Shown here: positions 16,633-25,320 of the stretch, piece after piece
How positions within the stretch are numbered: the stretch's first letter is position 1
How the letters are laid out: each line of letters begins with the position of its first letter
Assembly: GCF_000247995.1 (NCBI RefSeq)
Contig: NZ_BAFE01000019.1
Coordinates: 1-60,119, forward strand
Length of the DNA: 60,119 nucleotides
Reading direction: 5' to 3'
Origin: Mobilicoccus pelagius NBRC 104925
GTDB taxonomy: Bacteria > Actinomycetota > Actinomycetes > Actinomycetales > Dermatophilaceae
The notes under the pieces: generated by a model
The model's database searches: none
What the model was told of the DNA's origin: nothing
Seen by the model: only the letters and a program-made list of their open reading frames with translations
Translations under genes and position numbers: made by a program

Positions 16633-17990
16633 GCGCCGCCCCGATCCTCGCCTCCGGCGCGTTCGGCGGCGGCATCGAACTGCCCGGCCTCTACGCCGAC
16701 CTCGCCTCGCAGGCCGCGAGGGCCGCCCGACCCCTCGCCCGCGGACGCGTGACGAGCGCAGTCGGTCTCTCCATCGAGGTCTCCGGCCTCGAGCTCGGCA
16801 TCGGCGAGGCCGTGAAGATCATCGGCGACCACGGCCCGATCATGGCCGAGGTCGTCGCCCTCGGCGACGGGTACGCCTCGTGCCTGCCCGTCTCCGACCT
16901 CCGCGGCGTCCGCTCCGGCAACCCCGTGCTCTCCACCGGGGCGCCGCTCCAGATCCCCGTCGGTCGTGGGCTCCTCGGCCGCGTCGTCAACGCCCTCGGC
17001 CAACCGATGGACGACGGCCCCGCCCTCCGCGACGTCGTCCTCACGAGCAGCGACGGCATCCCGCCCCGCGCGATGGACCGTGAACGCATCACCGACCCCA
17101 TGCCGCTCGGCGTCCGCGCCATCGACACGCTCATCCCCGCCGGCCGCGGCCAGCGCATGGGCATCTTCGCCGGGTCCGGTGTCGGAAAGTCCTCGCTGCT
17201 GTCGATGATCGTCCGCGGCACCGAGGCCCCGATCTCCGTCCTCGCCCTCGTCGGCGAGCGTGGCCGTGAGGTGCGAGAGTTCATCGAGGGCGACCTCGGG
17301 CCGGAGGGCATGAAGCGGTCCGTCGTCGTCGTCGCGACCTCCGACGAGCCCTCCCTCGTGCGTCTGCGCGCCGCGTTCACCGCGACCCGCATCGCCGAGT
17401 GGTTCCGCGACCAGGGGCAGGACGTCATCCTCTGCATGGACTCCGTCACCCGTGTCGCCATGGCGCAGCGCGAGGTCGGCCTCGCAGCCGGCGAGCCGCC
17501 CGCCACCCGCGGCTACCCGCCGAGCGTGTTCGGCCTCATGCCGAAGCTCCTCGAACGGGCCGGCATGGCGAAGACCGGGTCGATCACCGCGCTCTACACC
17601 GTCCTCGTCGACGGCGACGACCTCACCGACCCCGTCGCCGACAACGTCCGCTCCATCCTCGACGGGCACATCGTCCTCTCCCGCCAGCTCGCCACCCAGG
17701 GCCACTTCCCGGCGATCGACGTGCTCGAGTCGATCTCCCGTGTCACCAAGGCCGTGACGAACAAGGAGCAACGCGCCGACGCCACCGTGCTCCGGCAGAT
17801 GCTCGCCGCCCGCCGCGACGCCAAGGACCTCATCGACATCGGCGCCTACGTCAAGGGCAGCAACCCGACCGTCGACCGCGCCCTCGAGCAGTCGCCCGAG
17901 ATCGACGCGTTCCTCAAGCAGGACATGGAGGACCTCACACCCGCCGCGACCGCCTGGGAGGAGCTCCACCGCATCGCCGAGAGCGGCTGA
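16629..17990 (+). CDS. fliI: Flagellum-specific ATPase FliI
   Basis: 453-residue ATPase of the flagellar type III export apparatus, related to F1-beta. ATG 16629 overlaps the fliH stop (ATGA). Walker A (FAGSGVGKSSLL) is at about 180-191, the Walker B region with DVILCMDSVTR at about 265, and the FliI/YscN signature GEPPATRGYPPSVF at about 290. Length and motifs are complete, so it should be active. Confidence 0.96.
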   Translation: MSAAPILASGAFGGGIELPGLYADLASQAARAARPLARGRVTSAVGLSIEVSGLELGIGEAVKIIGDHGPIMAEVVALGDGYASCLPVSDLRGVRSGNPVLSTGAPLQIPVGRGLLGRVVNALGQPMDDGPALRDVVLTSSDGIPPRAMDRERITDPMPLGVRAIDTLIPAGRGQRMGIFAGSGVGKSSLLSMIVRGTEAPISVLALVGERGREVREFIEGDLGPEGMKRSVVVVATSDEPSLVRLRAAFTATRIAEWFRDQGQDVILCMDSVTRVAMAQREVGLAAGEPPATRGYPPSVFGLMPKLLERAGMAKTGSITALYTVLVDGDDLTDPVADNVRSILDGHIVLSRQLATQGHFPAIDVLESISRVTKAVTNKEQRADATVLRQMLAARRDAKDLIDIGAYVKGSNPTVDRALEQSPEIDAFLKQDMEDLTPAATAWEELHRIAESG

Positions 17991-18102
17991 CGACCCACCT
18001 GGCGAGACCACGCGCGCACCGCCGGAACCGCTGTCTCGACCCGCCGGACCACCCCGTCCGACCGGACCGACCCGCCGGATCGACCAGGCCACGGAGGTAC
18101 CC

Positions 18103-18534
18103 ATGGCGAAGTTCAAGACGCCGTACGACACGCTGCTGCGCGTCCGCCGCATCGAGGAGGACCGCGCCAGGGCCGAGATGGCCGGCGCGTCCATCGCCGA
18201 ACGCGAGGCCGCAGGCACCCTCGATCGGCGCCGCGCAGACTACCCGAGGCTCGTCCGGCCGCCGGATGCTGAGACGCCGCTCGTCGACTTCCGACGCCAC
18301 CAGGCCTCCGCCGAGGCCGCCGCCGCGTCCGTCACCCAGGCCACGCAGGCCTACGAATTCGCGCACGAACAGACGGAATCCGCCCGAGAGGCCTTCCGAG
18401 CTGCGGCGATGCGCACCCAAGGACTCGAACGGCTCGTCGGACGTGCCCGCGAAGAGCGCCTCGCCGAAATGCTCGACGCGGACCAACGAACCGCCGAAGA
18501 GAGTGCGTCCCGGAAAAAGAAAGGACGTCGATGA
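18103..18534 (+). CDS. fliJ: Flagellar export chaperone-like protein FliJ
   Basis: 143 residues, almost entirely charged coiled coil (Arg/Glu/Ala-rich), beginning MAKFKTPYDTLLRVRRIEEDRA, as in FliJ proteins that act as the stalk inside the FliI ring. Sequence conservation is low, so the assignment rests on size, coiled coil and position directly after fliI. A 112-base gap separates it from fliI, and its stop overlaps the next gene (ATGA). Confidence 0.75.
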   Translation: MAKFKTPYDTLLRVRRIEEDRARAEMAGASIAEREAAGTLDRRRADYPRLVRPPDAETPLVDFRRHQASAEAAAASVTQATQAYEFAHEQTESAREAFRAAAMRTQGLERLVGRAREERLAEMLDADQRTAEESASRKKKGRR

Positions 18535-20066
18535 CGATCGACACGAGCAGCCTTGCCGCTGCCCAGGCGCGGGTCACCCAGATCCAGTCGCTGTTCGGCA
18601 CCCCGGGCGGTCCCTCGACCGCCGCGGTCGGTGCGACGTCGCCGAACGCCGGTGCGTTCCGCGACGCGATGACGCGCGCCCAGGGATCCACGGGGAATGC
18701 TGCCGGTCCGGCCTCGACGTCCTCGACCTCCTCCGGTGCGCGGAACGGCGCGGGGAGCCGCGCCTCGACGTCGACGCTCACGGCACCCACCCCCACGGCC
18801 CGCACGAGTTCCCCGCAGCGTGCCGCCACCGGGCACACCGAGCGCACCGCCCCCACGCCGACCCGCGCCTCCTCCGGGATCAAGGACGCCGACGCCGTCC
18901 TCGCCACGGCGAAGAAGTACCTCGGCATCCCCTACAAGTGGGGCGGCACGAACCCCCGCACGGGCCTCGACTGCTCCGGGTTCGTCCAGCTCGTCATGAA
19001 GCAGCACGGCGTCTCCCTGCCGCGCGTCTCCCGTGACCAGGCCCGACAGGGCGTCAAGGTGCCCTCCCTCGCCCAGGCCCGCCCCGGCGACCTCGTCGCG
19101 TTCGGCAACCCCGTCCACCACATCGGGATCTACGTCGGCGGCGGCAAGATGATCCACGCGCCGCACACCGGCGACGTCGTGAAGATCAGCAAGGTCCACA
19201 AGGACCTCACGGCCATCCGCCGCATCCTCCCCGAGCAGCCCTCGGCCGCGCCGATCGAGACGATCCCCGCCGCCGGCGCCGATCGCACCGCCCGGGCGAC
19301 CCGCTCGGCCGCGCTCGCCTCCGCGCCGCTGCCCGCCGCCGGAGTGAACACGACGAAGCTCGCCTCCAGCCTGCGCGCCGCCGCCGTATCGCCGACCGCC
19401 GTCGACTCCGCGACGTGGCAGGAGGTCGTCGCCGACGCCGTCCGCGACAGCCTCGTCGGCTCCGACGTCGAGAACACCCAGGCCGTCGTCCAGACGGCGC
19501 TCGCCGGTCTCGGGCCCGCCACCACGACGTCGTCGACGACGATGCTCGACGCCGCCTCCCGCGCCGCCGCCGCGAACGCCACCCTCGCCGCCGCCGGCGC
19601 CGGTGCCGCGACGGACGCCGCACCGCGGGCCGCCCGCACGAGCCTCGCCCCCGACGCCCGCGGCACCCAGGCCCTCGACCAGGCCCCGGCGCGTCTGCAG
19701 ACCCTCTTCCGCGACGCCGAACGCAAGTACGGCGTGCCCGCGACCCTCCTCGCCGCCGTCGCCAAGCAGGAGAGCGGCTTCAAGACGACCGCCGTGAGCC
19801 ACGCCGGCGCGCAGGGGCTCATGCAACTCATGCCCGGCACCGCCCGCGGCCTCGGCGTGCGCAACTCCTTCGACCCGGCCCAGGCCGTCGACGGCGCCGC
19901 CCGCCTCCTCCGCTCCCACCTGCGCACGTTCGAGTCGACCGAGCTCGCGCTCGCCGCCTACAACGCGGGCGCCGGCGCGGTGCGCAAGTACGACGGCATC
20001 CCGCCGTATGCCGAGACACGGAACTACGTCCGCCGCATCATGGCGGGGCTGGGAACATCCGCATGA
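18531..20066 (+). CDS. NlpC/P60 endopeptidase fused to lytic transglycosylase (FlgJ-like role)
   Basis: 511-residue two-domain peptidoglycan hydrolase inside the flagellar operon. Residues about 115-230 form an NlpC/P60 cysteine peptidase with Cys148 (TGLDCSGFVQ) and His197 (HHIGIYVGGG). Residues about 390-511 form a soluble-lytic-transglycosylase domain with the catalytic Glu414 (AKQESGFK), GAQGLMQLMP and ALAAYNAGAGAV. An Ala/Thr-rich linker of about 150 residues joins them. There is no Sec signal; the N-terminus (about 1-110) is Ser/Thr/Ala-rich and may target it to the flagellar export system. It probably opens the cell wall for rod growth. Start and stop overlap fliJ and fliK, so it is translationally coupled. 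Confidence 0.85.
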   Translation: MTIDTSSLAAAQARVTQIQSLFGTPGGPSTAAVGATSPNAGAFRDAMTRAQGSTGNAAGPASTSSTSSGARNGAGSRASTSTLTAPTPTARTSSPQRAATGHTERTAPTPTRASSGIKDADAVLATAKKYLGIPYKWGGTNPRTGLDCSGFVQLVMKQHGVSLPRVSRDQARQGVKVPSLAQARPGDLVAFGNPVHHIGIYVGGGKMIHAPHTGDVVKISKVHKDLTAIRRILPEQPSAAPIETIPAAGADRTARATRSAALASAPLPAAGVNTTKLASSLRAAAVSPTAVDSATWQEVVADAVRDSLVGSDVENTQAVVQTALAGLGPATTTSSTTMLDAASRAAAANATLAAAGAGAATDAAPRAARTSLAPDARGTQALDQAPARLQTLFRDAERKYGVPATLLAAVAKQESGFKTTAVSHAGAQGLMQLMPGTARGLGVRNSFDPAQAVDGAARLLRSHLRTFESTELALAAYNAGAGAVRKYDGIPPYAETRNYVRRIMAGLGTSA

Positions 20067-22414
20067 CCGAGATCACCGACGTCACCCGCACGCGTCTGCG
20101 TGCGGGCAGCCCCGAGTCGAGTCGCACGACCCCCGCCGTCGAAGGCTTCGGCGACGCGCTCGACGACGCCCTCGACACCGCACCCCCCGCCGAGACGACG
20201 CCCACCGCGCCGCGCACCGCCGTGCCCGACCGTCGCGTCGACGACGGTGCCGAATCGACGACCCCGCCCCGGACCGACGGCCGCGTGGGCTCCGACGGTG
20301 CCGTCGCCGCGGTATCCACCGACACCGCGGACGAGGTCGCGGGGGGCACCGATCCGCGCGCGGCCGAGGCGGCGTTCGTCCGCCTCACCGAGCGCGGCCC
20401 GTGGCACCAGACCCTGCGTCGGGCCGAGACGCCCGATGCGTCGGTGCTCGAGGGTGCCGCCGCCGAGGCCGGTGCACCCGACGTCGACTCGGCCGACGCC
20501 GTCTCGACAGCCGAGAGTCCGGCCGCCTCCGGTGCCGCGGGCGCGGGGCGCGACGCCCCGGCGTCGACCGCCGCCACGACGCCCACGTCCCCGGCGTCTG
20601 CCGCCCCCGCTCCAGGCGCCACGGCTTCGGCCCCTACCGACTCCGTGACCGCGGGTGCGGAGGAGACCCGGGCCGCGGGAGCGGCGGCCGGTGCCTCTGA
20701 CGCCGCCTCGCGCGAGACGGCGTCGGGTTCGACCGACGGACTCGTCGACGTCGCGGCCTCCCGCGCCTCCGCCCTCGCCGCGGTGCGGGCAGGGACGCAT
20801 GCCGCCGTCGCCTCGACGCACGCCGCGTCCGACGAGGCCGGCGCGCCCGCGTCCGGCACCACGGTCGGGAGCGTGTCCACCGAGGCCGACGCCGAGCAGA
20901 CCTCGGGACCCGCCCCGGTCGCCGCCGGACAGCCCGTGACGACCGGCGCCGCCGCGACGGCGACTGCCTCCGCGACGGCGGGTGCCGCAGCGCAGTCCGC
21001 GACGTCGACCACCTCCGTCCGCGCCGGGGCGGCGTCCGCCACGGCCCCGTCGCCGACGCTCGCCCAGGGTGTCGCTCGGGCCTCGGCTCCGGCGATGCCT
21101 GCCGGTGTCGTGGACGGGACCGCGCCGGGAGCCGCCTCCTGGGCGGCCTCCTCGGTCGCCTCGCCGACGGGCGAGAGCGCACCCGCCGGTGCCGCGTTCG
21201 GCGTCCCGGCGACCTCGGCGGACGCCACGGTCTCCGGCTCGACGAGCGACGACGTCGGCCTCGCGCCCGCCTCGACACCCGGTGGCTCGCGCGCCGCCGC
21301 GACGTCGGCGCCCGAGGGCACGGCCACCTCTACCCCCGACGCCTCCGAGGCCACGCCGTCCACGGGCGTCCCCGCCTCGACCGGGCTCGCGGGCGCCTCC
21401 ACATCCGGCGCGCGCCCCGGCGCACCCGGGGCGCGCGCCGCGGCCGAGGGGGAGACGACCGGTGTCCCGGCGCCGACGACCGGCACCACCGTGTCCGACG
21501 ACGCCACGACGTCCGATGCAACCGACGTCTCCGACACGTCCGACGTGCCGGGCCTCGTCCGACCTGGGGACGGTCCGGGCCTCCGGCCGCCGCGCCTGCC
21601 CGTCGGCGTTCCCACGCCCACCGTGCCTCCGGCCACTCCGGCCGAGGTCCCGGTGACGGCCGTGCGCCCCGAGGTGGCCCCGCGCCTTCCCGAGCCCGAG
21701 GACGCAGCCCCGGCACAGCGCGCCCCTGTTCCGGCTCCTGCCGTGCCCCGCGCCGAGACGACGTCGGCCTCCACCTCCGACTCCGGCCGAGACCGCTCCG
21801 ACGGCTCCGGCACCTCCGGTCAGGCGGCGTCCGCCAACCCCGCCACCCCGCGGGAGACGACCCGCCCCGACGCGGCCGGATTCGTCCAGACCCAGCGGGG
21901 ATTCACCGCAGCAGCCTCGGCGCCGGTCGCGAGTGCCGCCACACCCGCGCCGCACACCCCGCCGATGGGCGACCAGCTCATGCGCGGCCTCGGCCCGGTG
22001 CTGCGCGGCCAGGACGGCTCGTACCAGATCGCGCTCCAGCTCGCCCCCGCCCACCTCGGCAAGGTCGACATCACCCTCGAGATGCGCGGCGGCGAGGTCG
22101 CCGTCGTCATGCGGGCCCTCGACAGCCAGGCCCGCGAACTCCTCCGCGACAACGTCGACGCCCTCCGCACCCAACTCGCCGGCATGGGCCTCGACGCCAC
22201 CTCCATCGACGTCGACTCCGGCGGCTTCGCCGACGGTGGTCGACCCACCTGGCAGGACGCCGCCGACGCACAGGAACGCGCCGCCCGCGCCGCCACCCGC
22301 GACGGCAGCGGCTTCGACCTCGACGCCGACACCACCGACCAGCTCACCTATGCCCCTGCCCCGAGGGGAACGGCCACCACCGTCCCCACCGACGCCGACT
22401 TCCGGCGTTCCTGA
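20063..22414 (+). CDS. fliK: Flagellar hook-length control protein FliK
   Basis: 783 residues. Residues about 1-620 are Ala/Thr/Ser/Pro/Asp-rich low-complexity sequence, as expected for the ruler part. The C-terminal Flg_hook domain (about 640-725) is clear: GSYQIALQLAPAHLGKVDI, followed by ELLRDNVDALRTQLAGMGLD. ATG 20063 overlaps the upstream stop; the longer upstream frame is in the shadow of the hydrolase gene. The protein is well above the usual 300-500 residues, which could mean a long hook or merely expanded disordered sequence. Confidence 0.88.
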   Translation: MTEITDVTRTRLRAGSPESSRTTPAVEGFGDALDDALDTAPPAETTPTAPRTAVPDRRVDDGAESTTPPRTDGRVGSDGAVAAVSTDTADEVAGGTDPRAAEAAFVRLTERGPWHQTLRRAETPDASVLEGAAAEAGAPDVDSADAVSTAESPAASGAAGAGRDAPASTAATTPTSPASAAPAPGATASAPTDSVTAGAEETRAAGAAAGASDAASRETASGSTDGLVDVAASRASALAAVRAGTHAAVASTHAASDEAGAPASGTTVGSVSTEADAEQTSGPAPVAAGQPVTTGAAATATASATAGAAAQSATSTTSVRAGAASATAPSPTLAQGVARASAPAMPAGVVDGTAPGAASWAASSVASPTGESAPAGAAFGVPATSADATVSGSTSDDVGLAPASTPGGSRAAATSAPEGTATSTPDASEATPSTGVPASTGLAGASTSGARPGAPGARAAAEGETTGVPAPTTGTTVSDDATTSDATDVSDTSDVPGLVRPGDGPGLRPPRLPVGVPTPTVPPATPAEVPVTAVRPEVAPRLPEPEDAAPAQRAPVPAPAVPRAETTSASTSDSGRDRSDGSGTSGQAASANPATPRETTRPDAAGFVQTQRGFTAAASAPVASAATPAPHTPPMGDQLMRGLGPVLRGQDGSYQIALQLAPAHLGKVDITLEMRGGEVAVVMRALDSQARELLRDNVDALRTQLAGMGLDATSIDVDSGGFADGGRPTWQDAADAQERAARAATRDGSGFDLDADTTDQLTYAPAPRGTATTVPTDADFRRS

Positions 22415-22423
22415 GGAGGACCC

Positions 22424-23197
22424 ATGACCACCCCCGTCACCGGAACCGGCGGCGCCACCGGCGCGACCCCGTCCGACCAGACCTACGTCACCATCACGCA
22501 GCCGGACGGCGCCACCATGCGCATCCCGCGGTCCAAGGCGACGTACGACCCCGAGTCCAAGACGTGGGTCTCCAACGTCACCCCCGAGATGACGGCGCAG
22601 GCCAACCAGATCAACCGCAAGTACGGCATGGCCCTCGACGCCGACGACTTCATGGGCCTGCTCGTCGCCCAGATGCGGTTCCAGGACCCGAGCAAGCCCG
22701 CCGACACGACGGCGATGATGCAGCAGACCGCGTCGATGGCGATGCTCGAACGCGTCAACGAGCTCTCGACGAACGCCGAGGCGATGTCGAAGGCCGTCAA
22801 GGACCTCACGAGCAGCAACGACCAACTCATGGCCTACTACGCCGGGCAACGCGTCGAACAGCGAATGTCCACGGCCGTCGGGATGATCGGCGCGAACATC
22901 ACCTACGCCGACCCGGCCGATGCGTCCAAGACGCTCGCCGGACTCGTGGAATCGGTCAGGTTCTCCGAGTCCGGGCCGATTCTTGTCGTGAACGGCAAGG
23001 ACGTGCCGCTCGGATCGGTCACCTCGGTGACGTCACCTGCCACGGCATCGACGACCGCCCCCGCGCCCACGACGGGCACCACCGGCTCCGCCCCCTCCGA
23101 CGGGACCACCACGGCCAAGGACGGCACGACGGGGAGCACCCCCACCGACAGCACCGACAGCACCGGCACCCCCGGTACCCCCGGTACCCCTGCGTAA
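22424..23197 (+). CDS. flgD: Flagellar hook assembly (capping) protein FlgD
   Basis: 257-residue scaffold needed for hook polymerisation. The family motif is at about 75-115 (DDFMGLLVAQMRFQDPSKPAD, then MERVNELST-type sequence). The region about 150-195 is a short beta-rich stretch (ADASKTLAGLVESVRF). The C-terminus is a Thr/Gly/Ser/Pro tail ending in GTPGTPGTPA, encoded by small direct repeats. The start has GAGGAGG just upstream, 9 bases after fliK. Confidence 0.92.
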   Translation: MTTPVTGTGGATGATPSDQTYVTITQPDGATMRIPRSKATYDPESKTWVSNVTPEMTAQANQINRKYGMALDADDFMGLLVAQMRFQDPSKPADTTAMMQQTASMAMLERVNELSTNAEAMSKAVKDLTSSNDQLMAYYAGQRVEQRMSTAVGMIGANITYADPADASKTLAGLVESVRFSESGPILVVNGKDVPLGSVTSVTSPATASTTAPAPTTGTTGSAPSDGTTTAKDGTTGSTPTDSTDSTGTPGTPGTPA

Positions 23198-23236
23198 CAG
23201 TCCTCGGGCCTCGGCTCGAGAAGGAGGACTCTTCTC

Positions 23237-24031
23237 ATGATCCGTTCCATGTGGTCGGCCGTATCCGGTCTGCGCAACCACCAGATCTACCTCGACGTCA
23301 CCGGAAACAACATCGCGAACGTCAACACCCACGGCTACAAGTCGACCCGCGCGGTCTTCGAGGACAGCCTCAGCCAGACCGTCCGCAACGCCTCGGCCCC
23401 CAGCACCGCGGGTGGCCAGAACCCGACGCAGGTCGGCCTGGGCGTGCGCCTCGGTCAGATCTCGGGTGACTTCAAGCAGGGTGGTCTGCAGGTCACCAAC
23501 GTGCCCACCGACATGGCGATCCAGGGTGACGGCTTCTTCCAGGTCAAGCGCGGCGAGCAGACGCTCTACACCCGCAACGGTGCTTTCTCGCTCGACAAGG
23601 CCGGCGACCTCGTCACCGGCGACGGCAGCTACGTGCAGAGCGCGGACGGCGACAAGATCACCATCAGCTCCGAGGAGTACACCTCGTGGCAGGTCGCCCC
23701 CAACGGCGTCATCACCGGCTTCAACGACGCCAACCCGGAGGGCACGCCGATCGCGACGATCGCCCTGGCCAAGTTCAACAACCCGCAGGGCATGGACCGC
23801 GTCGGCGGTTCGATGTTCCGCCCGACGCTGAACTCCGGTGATGCGATCGTCGGCGAGCCCGACTCCGAGGGTCGCGGTCAGATCATCCAGAACACGCTGG
23901 AACTCTCGAACGTCGACCTCGCCGGCGAGTTCACGAACCTCATCATGGCCCAGCGTGGCTTCCAGGCGAACTCCAAGGTCGTCACCGCCTCCGACGAGGT
24001 CCTCAACGACCTCATCAACATGAAGCGCTGA
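23237..24031 (+). CDS. flgE: Flagellar hook/basal-body protein FlgE (short)
   Basis: 264-residue axial protein. The N-terminal rod/hook signature (LDVTGNNIANVNTHGYKSTRAVFED, residues about 19-43), the central IQGDGFFQV motif, and the C-terminal NTLELSNVDLAGEFTNLIMAQRGFQANSKV motif class (spanning about 218-247) are all present. Position after flgD argues for the hook subunit FlgE, although the length is closer to rod proteins FlgF/FlgG (about 260) than to the 400-residue enterobacterial hook. The start follows AGAAGGAGG. Confidence 0.85.
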   Translation: MIRSMWSAVSGLRNHQIYLDVTGNNIANVNTHGYKSTRAVFEDSLSQTVRNASAPSTAGGQNPTQVGLGVRLGQISGDFKQGGLQVTNVPTDMAIQGDGFFQVKRGEQTLYTRNGAFSLDKAGDLVTGDGSYVQSADGDKITISSEEYTSWQVAPNGVITGFNDANPEGTPIATIALAKFNNPQGMDRVGGSMFRPTLNSGDAIVGEPDSEGRGQIIQNTLELSNVDLAGEFTNLIMAQRGFQANSKVVTASDEVLNDLINMKR

Positions 24032-24110
24032 CCCGGTCGGATCCTCGCCGGTCTTCGGACCCTGCGTCGACGCTGCCATGTCGACCTCGGCCACCGCGTG
24101 CGGTGGCCCG

Positions 24111-24144
24111 CGGCCGGTGCGCTCGCCCACGAGCGCACCGGCCG
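24111..24144 (+). terminator. Perfect hairpin between the two hook genes
   Basis: CGGCCGGTGCGCTC (24111-24124) pairs perfectly with GAGCGCACCGGCCG (24131-24144) around a 6-base loop. It lies inside the operon, 80 bases after flgE and 36 bases before the next hook-like gene. It may act as an attenuator or an mRNA 3'-end stabiliser that makes flgE more abundant than the downstream gene. Confidence 0.45.
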
Positions 24145-24180
24145 TCCCCACGACGAAACGCTGGAGAAAAGAGCCCCTGC

Positions 24181-24987
24181 ATGTTCCGTGCCGCCGATTC
24201 CGCGATCTCCGGGATGCGCCAGCATCAGATCTTCATCGACGTCACCGGCAACAACGTCGCCAACGTCAACACCGACGGGTACAAGGTCGACCGGGCGATG
24301 TTCGAGGACCGCCTGTCCCAGATCGCCCGCGGCGCGAACATCACCCCACCGCCCCAGCCCAACGGCGCGATCAACCCGGCGATGCTCGGCCTCGGCGTGG
24401 TCACCCGCGCGATTCAGGGCGAGTTCCACCAGGGGTCGTTCATCACGACGAACAAGCCCACCGACGTCGCCATCGGCGGAGCCGGCTACTTCGTCCTCCA
24501 GAGCGGCAACGAGCGCACCTACACCCGCAACGGCAACTTCAACCTCGACGCGAACGGCACCTTGCGCGCCGGCGACGGCAAGACCGTCCTCGGCGTCGAC
24601 AACCGGCCGATCCGCATCCCCAACCCGTCGGCCACCCCGTCGAGCTTCGCCCTCGACCAGCGTGGTCGTGTGCTCGGTCAGGATGCCCGAGGCCAGCAGG
24701 TCGTCCTCGGGCAGATCCAGATCGCGCGATTCGCCAACGACGCCGGTCTGGAACGCATCGGCAACACCGACTTCAAGCAGACCACCGCCTCGGGCGCGCC
24801 CCAGGCCGGCTCGGGCGGGACCGGCGGACGCGGCGAGATCTACGCCGGCGTCGTCGAGGCGAGCAACGTCGACCTCGGCCGCGAACTCACCAACCTCATC
24901 CTCGCCCAGCGCGGTCTGTCGGCGAACTCCAAGGTCCTCTCGACGATGGACGAGCTCGCCGACTCGGTCAACCAGATCCGCCGCTGA
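24181..24987 (+). CDS. Second FlgE/FlgG-like hook or rod protein
   Basis: 268-residue paralogue of the preceding flgE, with the same N-terminal signature (IDVTGNNVANVNTDGYKVDRAMFED), a central GGAGYFVLQSG block, and the C-terminal axial motif (VVEASNVDLGRELTNLILAQRGLSANSKVL region). The two are clearly homologous but diverged in the middle. It could be a distal-rod FlgG/FlgF-type protein or a second hook subunit. GGAGAAAAG lies upstream of the ATG. It is the last recognised flagellar gene in the window. Confidence 0.8.
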   Translation: MFRAADSAISGMRQHQIFIDVTGNNVANVNTDGYKVDRAMFEDRLSQIARGANITPPPQPNGAINPAMLGLGVVTRAIQGEFHQGSFITTNKPTDVAIGGAGYFVLQSGNERTYTRNGNFNLDANGTLRAGDGKTVLGVDNRPIRIPNPSATPSSFALDQRGRVLGQDARGQQVVLGQIQIARFANDAGLERIGNTDFKQTTASGAPQAGSGGTGGRGEIYAGVVEASNVDLGRELTNLILAQRGLSANSKVLSTMDELADSVNQIRR

Positions 24988-25038
24988 CCCCGCGCCGCAC
25001 GGACGCCACGCCCCGCCACGGGATCGTGGTGTCCGTGT

Positions 25039-25248
25039 GTCCGTGTGTCCGTGACACCCGACGTGTCCTCGACGCCCTCACCCGGGTCGCCCCCATCGCG
25101 GTGTTCCTCCTCGCGATCACCGTCGTCGCCGAGATCTGCGACCGGGCGGGCGTCTTCGACGTCGCCGCCCGCGGCCGTGGGTGTCCCCGCGCGGCTCCTC
25201 ACCGTCCTCGTCGTCACGGCCGCGACGGTGACGATCGCCCTCGTGTGA
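25039..25248 (+). pseudogene. Frameshifted N-terminal remnant of an ion-permease (ArsB/SLC13-like) gene
   Basis: One frame reads LTRVAPIAVFLLAITVVAEICDRAGVFDVAAR, which matches how actinobacterial ArsB/SLC13-type permeases begin. After about 25180 a second frame continues with PARLLTVLVVTAATVTIALV and then stops. A single frameshift in the GGCCGTGGGTGTCC stretch would connect them. The remaining 300-plus codons are missing. It lies exactly where the flagellar operon ends. The identification is from pattern memory and is moderate at best. Confidence 0.4.
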
Positions 25249-25320
25249 TCGAGGTCTCGCCCTCGGGCGGGCCGGGCGCACAATGGTCCGACCAACGTTC
25301 GACTCGACCTCGGGACGGCC

